DNA of 64,000 nucleotides from Batillaria attramentaria. Its lineage: Eukaryota > Mollusca > Gastropoda > Batillariidae. Position numbers and translations under genes: made by a program. Below are positions 12,165-23,356 of this stretch, one piece after another. Every line of letters starts with the position of its first letter. The first letter of the stretch is position 1. Below the pieces are notes generated by a model, which was not told the origin of the DNA, searched no databases, and saw nothing but the letters and a program-made list of their open reading frames with translations. The DNA lies in assembly GCA_018292915.2 (NCBI GenBank), contig JACVVK020000296.1, positions 123,501 through 187,500 of the forward strand, read 5' to 3'.

Positions 12165-12501
12165 TGATAGTCCTCTCCCATCTCCCCGCCATCACCCCCT
12201 CGATCCCTAAATTATTTTGTTGATGAAACATTTTCCATATTCATCCTACACGTTCGACCGATTCTCAGACTGCAGTCACTCTATGCGTCTCCCGTCTTTT
12301 ATGTAACAATACTTTGTGCTTCCGAGGCTGCAACCAAAATGTATCATTACCTTCAGCATTTTTTTAATAGAGGTTTTAGGTGCCCCTGATAGTGTTCGAA
12401 CGTATCGCAATTCGCGGTCGTGCTTGAGGTCATGTCCTACATGAGTCATTTGTACTCGTGCCTGCGTTTTACATGTAAGTGATTTAACCAAACAATGATT
12501 A

Positions 12502-12558
<57 letters not shown>

Positions 12559-12794
12559 CAGAAAAAGGGGAGGGGGGGGGGGGCACGCAGGGGTCGACAC
12601 GGTTATTTTTCAGAAACTGGTCGTGCCGCGATAAGTTGCAATCAGCGCAGTTATCGTAGGCAACAAAGTCCCGTTTCAACAGCATGCTGATTCTCGAAAA
12701 TAAACCTTGACCTGACATGCATTTGTACCCACTTACTTCTCTTCCTTTCTCACGCACACACACTGGAAAAGGACGTTAAACCCCAAACACCCCC

Positions 12795-12870
<76 letters not shown>

Positions 12871-12915
12871 CTCTACGCTGAACTTAAACAGCGTAAAAGA
12901 AACTAGGTGAGAGAG
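12165..12915 (-). repeat. Repeat family R, inverted copy in duplication copy A
   Basis: Reverse complement of 8467-9235 over most of its length, including the GATTAATGTGTG junction, the (GT)n at 12504-12557 and the end AAAAGAAACTAGGTGAGAGA. A SINE-A end (GGAAAAGGACGTTAAACCCC) at about 12765-12790 flows into the (CA)n at 12802-12867. Confidence 0.75.
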
Positions 12916-13967
12916 AGAGAGAGTGACAATGACAATGACAAATAATTACTTCATTTAGGCTTTTGGCCCACGACTGAAAGGGGGGAGGTAGGCAGCTCAA
13001 GAATACAACATCATACTACATAAGTATACAGTAGACAGTATACAATGATATTACAACATACGTGTATATGACATTCACACACAATAACACAGACCATACT
13101 TTACATGAACCCTACAATACTTAATTTTTCACACATGTCATTGTTGGCACAGAGCTCAACACGGCCACACTTACAGAGAGAGAGAGAGAGAGAGATGTCA
13201 GTGAGTTTATTATCCTTGTCACTTAAGGGTCGTTCTTTCGACAAATTCAGATTAAGATCGTTTATGGCATAGGCATTCTGCCCATTCGCATGGGGCAAGG
13301 GGACGGCGTCAACAACAACGACCCACGAAAAAGCGTAATGAATAAGTTTCCTAACTATGCAATCAGCATGGATTTTGTGAAAACATGACTGGAAACTACA
13401 CATCATTAAGAAGACTACTCTAGCAGGCAAAATTTCTTTTCTATCGAATAAACTGTTTAATTCCCAAGCATATCATATTATCCACCAAAGCTCAGCACAC
13501 AGTTTAATTGTCATGTTAAAAGCGACCTAAGTAATGCCACACAAGCCCCGCAAGAATGAGAGAGACAGGCAGACAGATCCTCCTCAGAGTCACTTTTGGT
13601 AAGAATCGGCTTTCTAAATCAGTTCTTTTTTTCTCTCTCTTTGATCCTGTTTTGAGTACAAAAAAAGTAAATAAGTAAATAATAGGTAAATGCACGTTGC
13701 AAGTTCCTAAACGACATCGAACACTTGACCCGAGTCAGCGCTACATGTTAACGAACAAATATGCCGCCATTTTGTAGCCCTGAGGTGGAAAAAATAGCAC
13801 AAGGGGCCCACGATGAATAAACAGACCTTCCCTGAAGTGCACTATCTATCACTTCTAACCGATGTGTTATCCGCTAATCAAGTTGTGAACAAGATATGGG
13901 AGCAAGATTATAGCCGAACAGTGCAGCCTTGGCCAAGGTATGCCTTGTTGAAACTGACTGGTGACAC
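12916..13967. other. Intergenic within copy A
   Basis: Duplicated at 53713-54770. Contains (GA)n tracts at 12908-12922 and 13175-13194, GTAAATAA-like short repeats near 13660-13690, and no recognised coding sequence. Confidence 0.5.
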
Positions 13968-13975
13968 GCAAAGCC

Positions 13976-14009
13976 CCCCCCCCCCCTACCCCCCCCCACC
14001 ACCACCACC

Positions 14010-14084
<75 letters not shown>
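13976..14084. repeat. Compound (C)n(ACC)n(CT)n(CA)n tract
   Basis: C-rich run, ACC triplets, 11 CT and 26 CA in succession. The copy-B equivalent is 54763-54860 with different lengths. Confidence 0.9.
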
Positions 14085-14087
<3 letters not shown>

Positions 14088-14162
14088 CTACACGGTGAAC
14101 TCAACGCAACACTAGGCAAAGACCATTTTCAAACTTTCCTCTGCTACGCTATCATTAAAAGA

Positions 14163-14165
<3 letters not shown>

Positions 14166-14234
<69 letters not shown>

Positions 14235-14365
14235 TAGACTTGTTCACGTCTAGTCTCTCCTATTTTGGTGCATTCATCTGGAACATGTTACCACCTGACG
14301 TCCGACTAATTAACAATTTCTCGAGATTCAATGTTCAAATGCATCAGAATTTTCTGACTTATTAA
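14166..14365 (+). mobile_element. CR1-like LINE 'd' C-terminal remnant after (GT)n
   Basis: A (GT)n tract (14166-14230) runs into a frame reading SIDLFTSSLSYFGAFIWNML and ending at 14365. This fits the last residues of CR1-group ORF2 proteins. The same sequence stands at 55890-56085. Only the extreme C-terminus remains. Confidence 0.6.
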
Positions 14366-14592
14366 TAATTTCTCAAGGTTCAAGTTCCAAGTTCGTCAAT
14401 ATTTTTCTCGTTTATTATTGGGAAAAAAATTGTTTTTCCCCGTACTGTGTTTTTTAGTTCTTAGAAATTCTATGTGTATTTCTCGTATTGAATTGACAAC
14501 TTTCTCATTGTTTACATAAGCATTTACGCTGTAATGTTCGTGAAATGTGCTGTAAACTGTGCAAGCGCTGGTCAGGCCGCGCGCGCACGAGC

Positions 14593-14627
<35 letters not shown>

Positions 14628-15560
14628 CGCTACGCTTTTATGAATAGTTCAAGATGTATTATGATGTATCAGGACTGATGTACGATGAGAAACTTGTGAT
14701 AAAGCCTGACTGTGAAAGGCCTAACATGCGTAGTTACTTGGTATATAAAGGCAGTGTTGTCAGAGATGGAGAAATGGATTTATGATTTGATGAACATCAG
14801 CAGCACAGTTAAGTGGCAACACACAGCACACCACACACACACACACATCATAATCAGTATCATCAGTTCATATTCTAGAACTTAGGCAACAACAGTGACT
14901 GCTCAGAACAAATACATTTCAATGGTAGCAAAGGGCATGGACAAATCGGCTGAGAGTCTATCAGCTAAATTATTGCACGCTGAAATGCAGCTATTTTTAT
15001 TGCCCCTCCTTCCCTCTTTCCAGCAAATTTCCAGACGTTATCCGCAGCACAATATATTCTATGCACTAGGCTATAATCAGCGGCTGGGTCGACATTGCCC
15101 TGAAAGCAGAACAACTGAAACGACGTAATGAAACGTACCTAGAACAAAGCCACACTGCTGCCCGAAAATGGAAACGCATAACTTTCCCGTTGACGTCTGC
15201 TATGAGTACCTCTCGTGTCACCCCAGGCTCATTTTTCGCTTCACTCTCTGGGGATTCTCTCTCTCTCTCTCTCTCTCGTCAGCTTACAAAGGTAAGGTCA
15301 AATACTTGCCGCCCTTAAAAGAAGCTTAAACTCTACCCTATTAGCTAGTAACCATTATCGCCTCATCAAAAAACTCAAATTAGAGAGGTGAATAGTTGGC
15401 TTGTCGTGAAATGGGCAGAAATATTTTGAGTTGCATAGTTGGACCGAGGGGTCCACTGAGCCAGGCCGGATATCGTTCTGGCGGGAATTCTAAACCCTCT
15501 TGAGTAGGTACCGTTTGGCCATATTCGGGGCTGCTGAGCGACATATAAGTGTTTGTATCG
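14366..15560. other. Intergenic within copy A; TATA-like motif and microsatellites
   Basis: A (GT)n flanked by GC runs lies at 14590-14630. GGTATATAAAGGCAGTG at about 14740 resembles a TATA box but leads into no recognised gene. A short (CT)n lies at 15257-15277. The equivalent in copy B is 56085-57610, which has an extra diverged tandem unit at about 56585-56885. Confidence 0.45.
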
Positions 15561-15589
15561 GCTGGAGAGAGAGAGAGAGAGAGGAGAGC

Positions 15590-15788
15590 ACGATACAAAT
15601 GCATGTCAGGTCAAGGTTTATTTTCGAGAATCAGCATGTTGTTGAAAGGGGACTGTGTCGCCTACGATAACTGCGCTGATTGCAACTTATCGCGGCACGA
15701 CCAGTTTCTGAAAAATAATCGTGTCGTCCCCTGTTCTGAAAATGATGATTTCTCAAGAACGACAGTTCCTCGGAAACTGCTGCTAAGG

Positions 15789-15790
<2 letters not shown>
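15590..15790 (+). repeat. Repeat family R, partial copy
   Basis: GCATGTCAGGTCAAGGTTTA to the CTCGGAAACTGCTG region. It matches 8605-8765 and 58040-58230. It is followed by (GT)n at 15791-15838 and (TTG)n. Confidence 0.75.
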
Positions 15791-15839
<49 letters not shown>

Positions 15840-16730
15840 GTTGTTGTTGTTTTGTGGTTATTAAATATGACGTTCCATTTATTTCGTACAATACAAAAAA
15901 TCGGCAAGTGTATCAATGATCGATACATCATAGCCCATTTCTCTTTTAAAATCTTCACTCTTTTGTGATCAGTGGTGCGAATTTTGCAGAAAGGAATTTT
16001 ACCTCACGTGTTGGTTATGTAATTAACAAATTTAATCGGTAAATAACATGAAAATAAAAAAAAATGAAACAATGACAAACAAGAAAAATCACTGATATGT
16101 CTAGACGTGTCTGGGCGTGACAAAGAAGCAAACAGCGGATGGAGTTGACTACGTGTCTAATTTTTTACGTCTTGGCGAGGAGGGTGTCAAACGCTGGGAC
16201 ACAGGTAAAAGGCCTGTGCGAATGTTGAGTCCAAACTTCCACTGGCTGAGCCACCCGACACACCCTGTTCCCCTCGATGAAAGCGATTTTTGAGACTACA
16301 ATCAACTGAGTTACACAGAGAGAATTAATATTTCCAATGGCTCAATGACTAACAACAATTTCAGGTTGTCATTTAGTCACAATAACAGAGAATCACTTGT
16401 AATTAAAAAGGCACATGAGTTGGTTCGGGAAGGAAAAGCTAATGACCCGTACAGAAACACCCAATGAACGGCCAGGGGGAAAAAAACTGTGTCACTTAAC
16501 ACATCTCCACCTTGGATCCAAACCACGTTGTTGTTGTTGTTGTTGGTTGGTTGGTTGTTTTTGACAGCGGAGTTTTGAATTGTTCTCATGAACTTTAGCC
16601 TTGCGATGCAAGAGGTAGAGGTACAAATGTATATAAATTATTCGGTAGTTGCAGCTTTCATGGAAAACGTGAAGTCTCATAGATTCAGTGGGCCTGTACA
16701 GAGGGATGTTGCTAATCTGATCTGATCTAT
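15840..16730. other. Start of the copy-A-specific stretch, no intact gene
   Basis: Homology with copy B stops at about 15966 (TCACTCTTTTGTGA) and resumes near 17360. Apart from the GIMAP remnant at 16731-16940 and a (TTG)n(GTT)n run near 16530-16560, nothing was recognised. Confidence 0.5.
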
Positions 16731-16940
16731 TTACATGACAACGCACGTCTTATTCTCAGTTTCTTCTGCTTTGTCTTTGGTTGCCTCAGACGCCCCAGAG
16801 GAGGCGACTGCTACATGCTGCAAAGTTGCAGCAAGCCTTTCTGCTTTTCTTTGCTTTGCGAGAAGATCTTTTCCTTGAGAAAATACTCCCAAACCCAGAG
16901 AAGCTGTGACGCAAGCAGTAATCTGAAGTGCTGCGCCCAC
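16731..16940 (-). pseudogene. GIMAP C-terminal remnant ending in CaaX box CVVM
   Basis: The minus-strand frame of about 70 residues ends CVVM-stop. A hydrophobic, Ala-rich stretch (GAALQITACVTASLG) comes first, then a lysine-rich helix (KDLLAKQRKAERLAA), a charged segment and the CaaX box. This matches the layout of the C-termini of the two GIMAP genes here, although their sequences differ. No GTPase domain precedes it. TTTATTAAG just upstream could be a weak splice acceptor, so a last exon of a longer gene cannot be excluded. It lies in the part of copy A that is absent from copy B. Confidence 0.5.
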
Positions 16941-17443
16941 CTTCTTAATAAATATTATATTTTTCTCTCAAAAAATAAATAAATAAATACGGGAGGCATC
17001 AAACTTTGCGTGATGATAGACATTGATGAGACCTTTACAAACGAAGGAGGCCTCTGCCTCTCTAGGTAATTATTGCCACAGGAATTGAATCCCAACTGTC
17101 ACACCAAGAAAAGGAGTGTCTCATCGTTCATGAAATACCTTTGTTTACCGGCAAAAGTGTGCGTTAATTTTTTTTTTTTTTTTTAACTGCAAGGTGCTCC
17201 TGGCTTCAGTCTCTTTGTTATCATTTAAATCAAATCAAATCAAATCAAATCCAAACATTGTCCAGTTTAAAACACGGAAAATTTTCTTTTGGTGCCCGCT
17301 CTGCACAATATAAAATAAGGTTAAGAATATCACAACATAAAAGTATACGCTTAGTAATTCCGATAATAAATTAGGTTAAATAATGATATTAATATTAACA
17401 GTAGGATGACTAAAAATAAGAGTCCATTCAGTTTAAAAAGCGG

Positions 17444-17483
<40 letters not shown>

Positions 17484-17500
17484 GCACTGTACTTTTGAAA
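16941..17500. other. Intergenic; short repeats
   Basis: A piece of the dispersed tandem repeat (AAACTTTGCGTGATGATAGA) lies near 17000-17020. A T-run is at 17168-17184, (CAAAT)n at 17229-17250 and (CA)n at 17447-17480. No gene is seen. Confidence 0.5.
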
Positions 17501-17513
17501 GCATGAACCTAAG

Positions 17514-17642
17514 CAAATAAAAGCGACACAAAAGGGACAGAAACCACTTAACTTTGACAAAGGACGGCACAGGTCGACGTTTCGGCTTACGCCTTCTTCA
17601 GGACATAAACAAATTGAATAAGATGAATAATAAGATGAATAA
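17514..17642 (+). mobile_element. 129-bp retroposon-like insertion with 13-bp target duplication
   Basis: GCATGAACCTAAG stands on both sides (17501-17513 and 17643-17655). Copy B has a single GCATGAACCTAAG and no insert (about 59615). The insert ends in GATGAATAA-type tail repeats. Its reverse complement holds CTGAAGAAGGCGTAAGCCGA followed by AAC, and recurs at 38018-38121. Confidence 0.85.
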
Positions 17643-17980
17643 GCATGAACCTAAGATACAAGTGACATAAGCAATCAACCTTCCACATAGCAAGGTTTTT
17701 TGTTTGTTTGTTTGTTTGTTTTTAAACTGTGACAAGCGTCGGCAGCACGTGCACGCCACCATCACAAGCAGAGAGCCTGTCGGCCCAAGGCACGGAACAC
17801 TGCGAAGCGCGAAACTCAAGTTGTTGTTTCACAGCGACCCACGCCAAGAGCCAGTCGACTCCCGGCCAACAGTGGCAATCAGTGAGCCTCTCTTCTGAAT
17901 GGAAATCTCAGTTTACACCAGGGAAGAGGGGGGGGGGGGGGGAATGGGTGGTTAGGAAGTGAGACACACATAGTCTTGAG

Positions 17981-18013
<33 letters not shown>

Positions 18014-18059
18014 GGGAGGCTAGCGGAAACGGGAACTTGGATGCGTGATCTAGATTTCA

Positions 18060-19917
18060 GAAACATGCAAGAATTCAAGATGGAAACTGCACTGGGCAGG
18101 CGAGTGGCACTTTCAGGCGACGCCCCGAGGGCAGTTTTTGGAAGGACGGATTTAGAGGATGGGTGTCGTCATAAAAGATCTGCACGGATTTTCGCCTAAC
18201 AGACTGGTAATACAGGTCAGACAGGTGTCTTTGTTGACGGCCAATCACTTTGCTCGCAGTGTTGGCAACACCAGCCAGTTTTGTCTTATTTTTCACGCTT
18301 ACGTTACCTTACCAAGTGGCGATGTTGAATGTAAGAACACTTTCGATCAAATTTCTGTACATCATTTCAAGTACATCCTCATTTACGTCAAAACTTCTAC
18401 AATGGTTGCTGGCTTTTCTTGTAAATACAGTCAACATTATCATTAAAGGAGAGACTACTGTCATGGAACGTGCCCAAATATTTGAATCTGTCAACAATTT
18501 GTACTGGCTGGCTGTTGATCACAACAGGCTGGGGCTCGCCCCTGTCCTTCGTCTTGTCAAAAATAAGTTCTTCAGTTTTTGAGACATTCAATGTGAGAAA
18601 ACGTTTTTGAAACCACTGACTGAGGGCATCAAACTGTGTGAAATACTGCACAAGAGAATCTTCATCCACCAGTCGACCAACCAGCGCCATATCATCTGCG
18701 TATTTGATCAAAGTCAAGACTGGTGTGTTACATGAGAGTTCATTTGTGTATATTGAGAACAGAACAGGGGAGACGACGCACCCCTGTGGTGCTCCCGTAT
18801 TTACGGATATCAAATCGGACATTACTCCTTTCAGACAGACACGCTGCGGCCGGTCAGATAGAAAATTCTTAATCCAAAGAACAATGTTGGAATTTATCTG
18901 TAGGTCAAGAAACTGCTGCAGCAAGATGTGACGTTGGATCGTGTTAAAGGCTGCAGAAAAATCCATAAAAAGGACTCTGACAAACGTGCCTGCATTATCT
19001 AGGTGACTTGAAATGAGATCCAACAGTGTGAGAGTAGCATCCTCAACACCTCTGTTTGATCGATAGGCAAATTGCAATGGATCCATCCGGCCAGCCACAG
19101 ACGACGTGAGTTCCCTACACACTATTCGCTCCATACATTTAGCTAAGATCGGGGTCAAGGCCACCAGACGAAAATCATTGAACACCTTGGCACCTGCTGT
19201 TTTCGGCAATGCTATCACAGTTGACAGCTTCCAGGACTTCGGTACAAAATGGATGTTAAGCAGCCACTGAAACACTCTTGTGAATACAGAACCCAACTGA
19301 CTGGCACAGGCCTTGAGAACTTTACCCTTCAAACCGTCAGGCCCAGGGGCCTTGTGTGGAATTAACGTGTGAAAAACATGAAACAGATTCTTCGGTGACT
19401 ACAGGAGAACATGATGGTTGCTCTATCCTGTTACAAAGCTGTTCAATGTCACTTCGGAAATCATTCACATTAAAACGTGCATAAAAAGTGCATATAAATT
19501 CATTTGCTGCTGCCATTGCATCATCTGATTGGCTATGTTGTTTTTGTTGTTGTTGAGCCGTACCCATCATACAGTTTATCCCCTTCCATGCATCTTTTGC
19601 GTTACCCATCAGAAGTTTTCTTTCAAGAGAATCTGTGTAGCTTGTTTTAGCAGCTTTCAATTTACTTCTGAATTCTTTTCCTTTTTCCTTGACCTTGTCT
19701 TTATCACCTTCAATAAAAGCAATCTTTTTTTCATCGAACACAGCTTTGAGTTCTTTATTAATCCATGGTTTACTGTTCGGAAAAATCCGCACAGTTTTGG
19801 GGTTAAACACACTGTTTTCAAAGAACTGTATATATGAGGTCACTGTGTCAACTAGCTCTTCCGGATCAAGGCAAGCACAAAATAACAACTCCCAGTCAGT
19901 GGACTCAAAGCATTAGC
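18060..19917 (-). pseudogene. Rex1/Babar-like LINE reverse transcriptase relic, copy A
   Basis: On the minus strand a linker (19337-19900, STDWELLFCACLDPEEL) leads into a reverse transcriptase domain at 18397-19332. It has MDPLQFAYRSNRGVEDA, FMDFSAAFNTI, GAPQGCVVSPVLFSIY and the catalytic YADD. The C-terminal region continues in other frames (FDVNEDVLEMMYRNLIESVL, then LSDLYYQSVRRK and LPSGRRLKVPLA to about 18075), so the ORF is broken by at least two frameshifts. The order of motifs and the VEDA box fit the Rex1/Babar branch of CR1-type LINEs. It encodes the retrotransposon copying enzyme and is no longer functional. The same relic stands in copy B. Confidence 0.85.
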
Positions 19918-20913
19918 TTTTTCTAATTTAAGGAAGTGGTTTTTTTTCACCCTCCTGAATAAACTTCATTTCTGAACGGACTTGGGCACTTTTTCTTCTT
20001 GCACTTCATGAACTTCTAATTTTTTCTTTAATGTTTCTCTAGAGGTAAGTAATGCCTGATTGTTTGGATCAAAGGCTAGGTCATTATCTATGCTGTCAAG
20101 CTCCTTTTGCAGTTCAGACCACTGGTTTTTTCTGTCAATGCCTTTTACCAGTGGAGTATGCTATACAGAAATCACGGATTCTACATTTACAAAGGTCCCA
20201 TTTTAACTGGGGTTCCATTTTACTGTATTCCTGGGTTACGTTTTGCAAACAGTTGTTCACAATGCGGACAAAATTGATATCATGTAATAAACTATCATTG
20301 AATCTCCAAGATGATGGGCTTCTTTCTACAGTGGATATTTTCAATTTTATTTCAACGGATCTGTGGTCTGTTTGAGGTGTGGAATGCATATCGCAAAGGA
20401 GTGTTTTGTTAAATATACCATCTGTACATAGGATGTAGTCTAATCTACGGGCAATGAAAGGGTGCTTGCGACTCCAGGAGAATTCTTTTTCATCAGAGTG
20501 AAAAAGCCGCCAAACATCCCATACAGAAGAGTTCGTTAAAATGTTCTGAAAATAAGCTATGTCGTCCATTTTATGTGGCGCGCCACTAATAATGTCAAAG
20601 TCATTATTTAAAACACAGTTAAAGTCTCCACATACGACTTTTTCTCCATCAAACTTTCCCAGGTGTTCAGTCAATTCACCATAGAATATCTGTTTTTTCT
20701 TGAGAAGGACATGGGGCGTATGCGTTACCAACAAGTATACTGACGCTGCCAGTTGTGAAAGCAACTAAAACTATCCTGTCTGTCGTATGTGTACACTTTT
20801 CTTCATATGGAAAACAGAGATCTTACTCGTTTCTGTGCCCACAAATCACGTAGCGGCCGTCTTCGCTGGGCCCACCTGTCGGCTCGTTCTCTTTCAATGC
20901 CTTCTAGACTGGG
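19918..20913 (-). pseudogene. Tx1/L1-like LINE endonuclease relic, copy A
   Basis: The minus-strand frame 20135-20764 contains an APE-type endonuclease core: VVCGDFNCVLNNDFDIISG, WSRKHPFIARRLDYIL and a TDHRSVEI end. A linker with EGEKK follows at about 19960. The linker pattern is typical of Tx1/L1-like ORF2, not of the Rex1 relic it abuts. So two unrelated LINEs are joined head to tail on the same strand. The N-terminal part beyond 20765 is degraded. Copy B lacks about 500 bp of it (20094-20596). Confidence 0.75.
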
Positions 20914-20987
20914 GTTGTCGGTATCGTGGTTGGTTGTGCATGGCCACACAAAGACACCAGACTGTCATATTTCTCTCGTATCCCGGC

Positions 20988-21152
20988 TGAGGCCAAATAT
21001 TTGTACTGGCTTTTTCATCGTTGCCCTGTCTTTGATATCACCCGTATGTGGTGGAAAAGGACGTTACACCCTCAAGCACAGCTGGGATACGAACTCACGA
21101 CCCGAGCATTAGAAGTCCAACACTCTCCCATTCGGCCACCCTGGCTCCCCGC
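20988..21152. mobile_element. Two SINE-A fragments abutting in opposite orientation
   Basis: 20988-21075 is SINE-A body on the + strand (GGCCAAATATTTGTACTGGC to GGAAAAGGACGTTACACC). 21080-21152 is the SINE-A tRNA-like head on the minus strand (CCCGAGCATTAGAAGTCCAA, CATTCGGCCACCCTGGCTCC). Together they look like a rearranged or inverted SINE. Confidence 0.8.
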
Positions 21153-21339
21153 GACAGAACGTTTACTGTTCTGAACACCGTTTATTTCACAAAATTCTTG
21201 TGTAGTTGGGCTTCAGTCAAACATTGAAATCTGCAGATGAGTCCAACGTGTCACAGGATACTGAACACACTGATTTCGCCGTATCTTGAGAATATGAACG
21301 TTAAAACAAACAAATCTAGAGAGGCAGAAGCGTCTTTGG

Positions 21340-22105
21340 CTCACTTGTGAGCTGGGTCAAGGTCATTCAAAAGAGTATGTTTGTAAAACGCTTATCACGA
21401 TCAATCATCATGCCAAGTAATGTGTCTCTGATGTTCGTGAGAAAATGGCAATTTTACAATTTTCCCAAGACAGCTGGTATGGTCTTGACCTTTGGTCAAG
21501 GTCATTCAAATGAGATTTGTCAGTGAGAGATCTATCATTATGCCATGTTCAACAGCTTTAGTGTGTGAAGGTCCTGCACAAATGGCAATGCAAATTCACA
21601 ACAGACTTTAATGAACTTGACCTTCATTCAAAAGGATATGTCTGCATAGGTGGCATTGTTGTCTGTCATCATTCCTTGTTTGGTGCCTCTACTTTTGTTG
21701 CTTTTGAGAAAATGCCAACATTAACGTTTCCCCGAAACAGCTTGTATGGCTTTGACCTTGACACAAGGAAATTGAATACAGGTATGTCAGTAAAGGTTTT
21801 ATCAATTATATTATCATGCAAAGTTTTATGCCTCTGGTGTTTCTGAGAAAAGGGCAATGTTAAATTTCCAGAGACAGCTTTCATGACCTTGACCTTCAGC
21901 CAAGATCGTTCTATATGGTATGGCTTGGGAGGTCTTATTGTTGTCTAACAGCGTGTCAGGTTTGGTGCGTCTGCTGTTTGTTGCTTTTGAGAAAATGACA
22001 ACGTTCAAGTTAAAAAAAAAAAAAAAAAGTTTTCCGCACACAGCTTGTATGTCCTGGAACTTGACTCAAAGTCATTGAATGCAGGTATGTCAGTAAGGTG
22101 TTATC
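21340..22105. repeat. Diverged tandem repeat, block 2
   Basis: Same unit as 1-405. TTGAGAAAATGCCAACATTA at about 21705, GAGAAAAGGGCAATGTTAAA at about 21845 and GAGAAAATGACAACGTTCAA at about 21990 are spaced about 140-145 bp apart, with TGACCTTGAC and GGTATGTCAGTAA between. Confidence 0.75.
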
Positions 22106-22106
22106 A

Positions 22107-22485
22107 AAGTCTATAATCATGATGATTATTGGCCATTTGTATAGCGCTACAAGAAAACGTCCATGCAGTAAGCATGCTCACGGCGCCTTTCGGGTTGGGG
22201 GGAAAGTGCGAGAGAGAGAGAGAGAGAGAGATAGAAGAGACGCGTCTTGAGGTTCTGCTTGAAGGTCATGACTGACGCAGAACCTGACTTGAGGTGAGCT
22301 GGCAAGTTGTTCCAGAGGCAAGTAGCTGCACTCTTGAAAGCCCATGCACCAGAGCGTTTCTTGTTTGTGTTGTCATAGTAACCTGGGACAGCAAGTCTGG
22401 ACTGGGAAGAAGATCTTCGGCTGCGCGAAGGTCTATAGAGTGGTATGAGCTCAGCCAGATATAGTGGAGCAGTGCCGTGAATGCA
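22107..22485 (-). mobile_element. CR1-like LINE 3' end inserted in the tandem repeat
   Basis: On the minus strand the translation shows AATCLWNNLPAHLKSGSASV followed by MTFKQNLKTRLF, the usual C-terminus of CR1-group ORF2. GTAGCGCTATACAAATGGCC and ATAATCATCAT end it, like the tails at 50880 and 55800. A (GA)n tract interrupts it at 22211-22231. It splits tandem-repeat units on either side. Confidence 0.65.
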
Positions 22486-22677
22486 GAGTTTAAAGCCTCT
22501 GGTGTTTGTAGAGCCTGAAAAAATGCCAGTGTTGATGTTTCAAACAGACTGCTTTAGTGACATTGACCTGGTTTGTGGTTTGTTTTGAAAGGTCTAATGG
22601 CTGTCTATGAGCATGCCAAGTTTCTTGCCTACGCCGTTTGTAGATTCTGAGAAAATGCCAATGTTGAAATTTACTGC

Positions 22678-22680
<3 letters not shown>
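22486..22680. repeat. Diverged tandem repeat, block 3
   Basis: Continuation of block 2 after the LINE insertion (GAAAAAATGCCAGTGTTGAT, then TGAGAAAATGCCAATGTTGA). It ends at a (CA)n at 22681-22720. Confidence 0.7.
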
Positions 22681-22722
<42 letters not shown>

Positions 22723-22845
22723 GCACTCCAAAGGCCTTTCCGAGAACCTCGTTCTTGAGAAGAAACAAAAATTGCAGGAACAGAACATGGCATAGCCATT
22801 TTTCAGAAACTAGCTTTTATTTGTCGTGTGCAAAATTGCAACTCC

Positions 22846-23347
22846 ACCGGCCCCCGTAGTGTAGTGGTTAGCACTTCGGACTATGGACCGGGAGACCCGG
22901 GTTCGAATCCTAGCCGAGGCAAGCGGGATTTTTCCTACCTAGGTCGGCTCCTACCCAGAGCGGGTGTGCTATGGGCCCAATGGGGAGGCTGTTGCCACAC
23001 AGCCGAGTTTCACCCACTTCACGGGTGCGACTTTGGGGGTGCTTCCCTTGGTATGACACGTCTTATGATGTGGATGATTACACGGTCGGCACCGCAGGTG
23101 CCGTTGTTCCCTGACCTGGTTAATGCCGGGATATTTATGACAGGAAGCGTGGAATGCGGCCCTGTCCCGCAGTCCCAAACCACACGGACCTCCATAGCAT
23201 CAGCTTACCATCATCCTCATCTCCATCATCATGCATAATAAAAAAATTGCCCTAACTTCCAAGCCCTCCGTGGATTCCACCCATTACCAGGGAGGAACAC
23301 CACTGGAGCCGGCAAAGAGTTGTGGCAGCAAAAAAAGAAAAAAAAAA
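22846..23347 (+). mobile_element. SINE-B, full-length tRNA-derived SINE with target duplication
   Basis: The head contains GTAGTGTAGTGGTTAGCAC (A-box region) and GGGTTCGAATCC (exact B-box). A body of about 400 bp and an A-rich tail (23330-23347) follow. TGCAACTCC flanks it on both sides (22837-22845 and 23348-23356), a 9-bp target duplication. It is transcribed by pol III if active and has no coding capacity. At about 500 bp it is long for a SINE. Confidence 0.88.
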
Positions 23348-23356
23348 TGCAACTCC

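Noticed and set aside
14735..14760. Promoter with TATA box (GGTATATAAAGGC)
   Set aside because: No gene, start site or initiator context follows within reach in either duplicate copy.
14895..15128. 77-residue frame conserved with 56934-57167, likewise 13813 and 54598
   Set aside because: Both lie in the segmental duplication where all sequence is conserved. No family resemblance.
22846..22930. Genuine tRNA gene
   Set aside because: It has pol III boxes but the cloverleaf is poor, and it is followed by a long body, A-tail and target duplication, so it is a SINE head.
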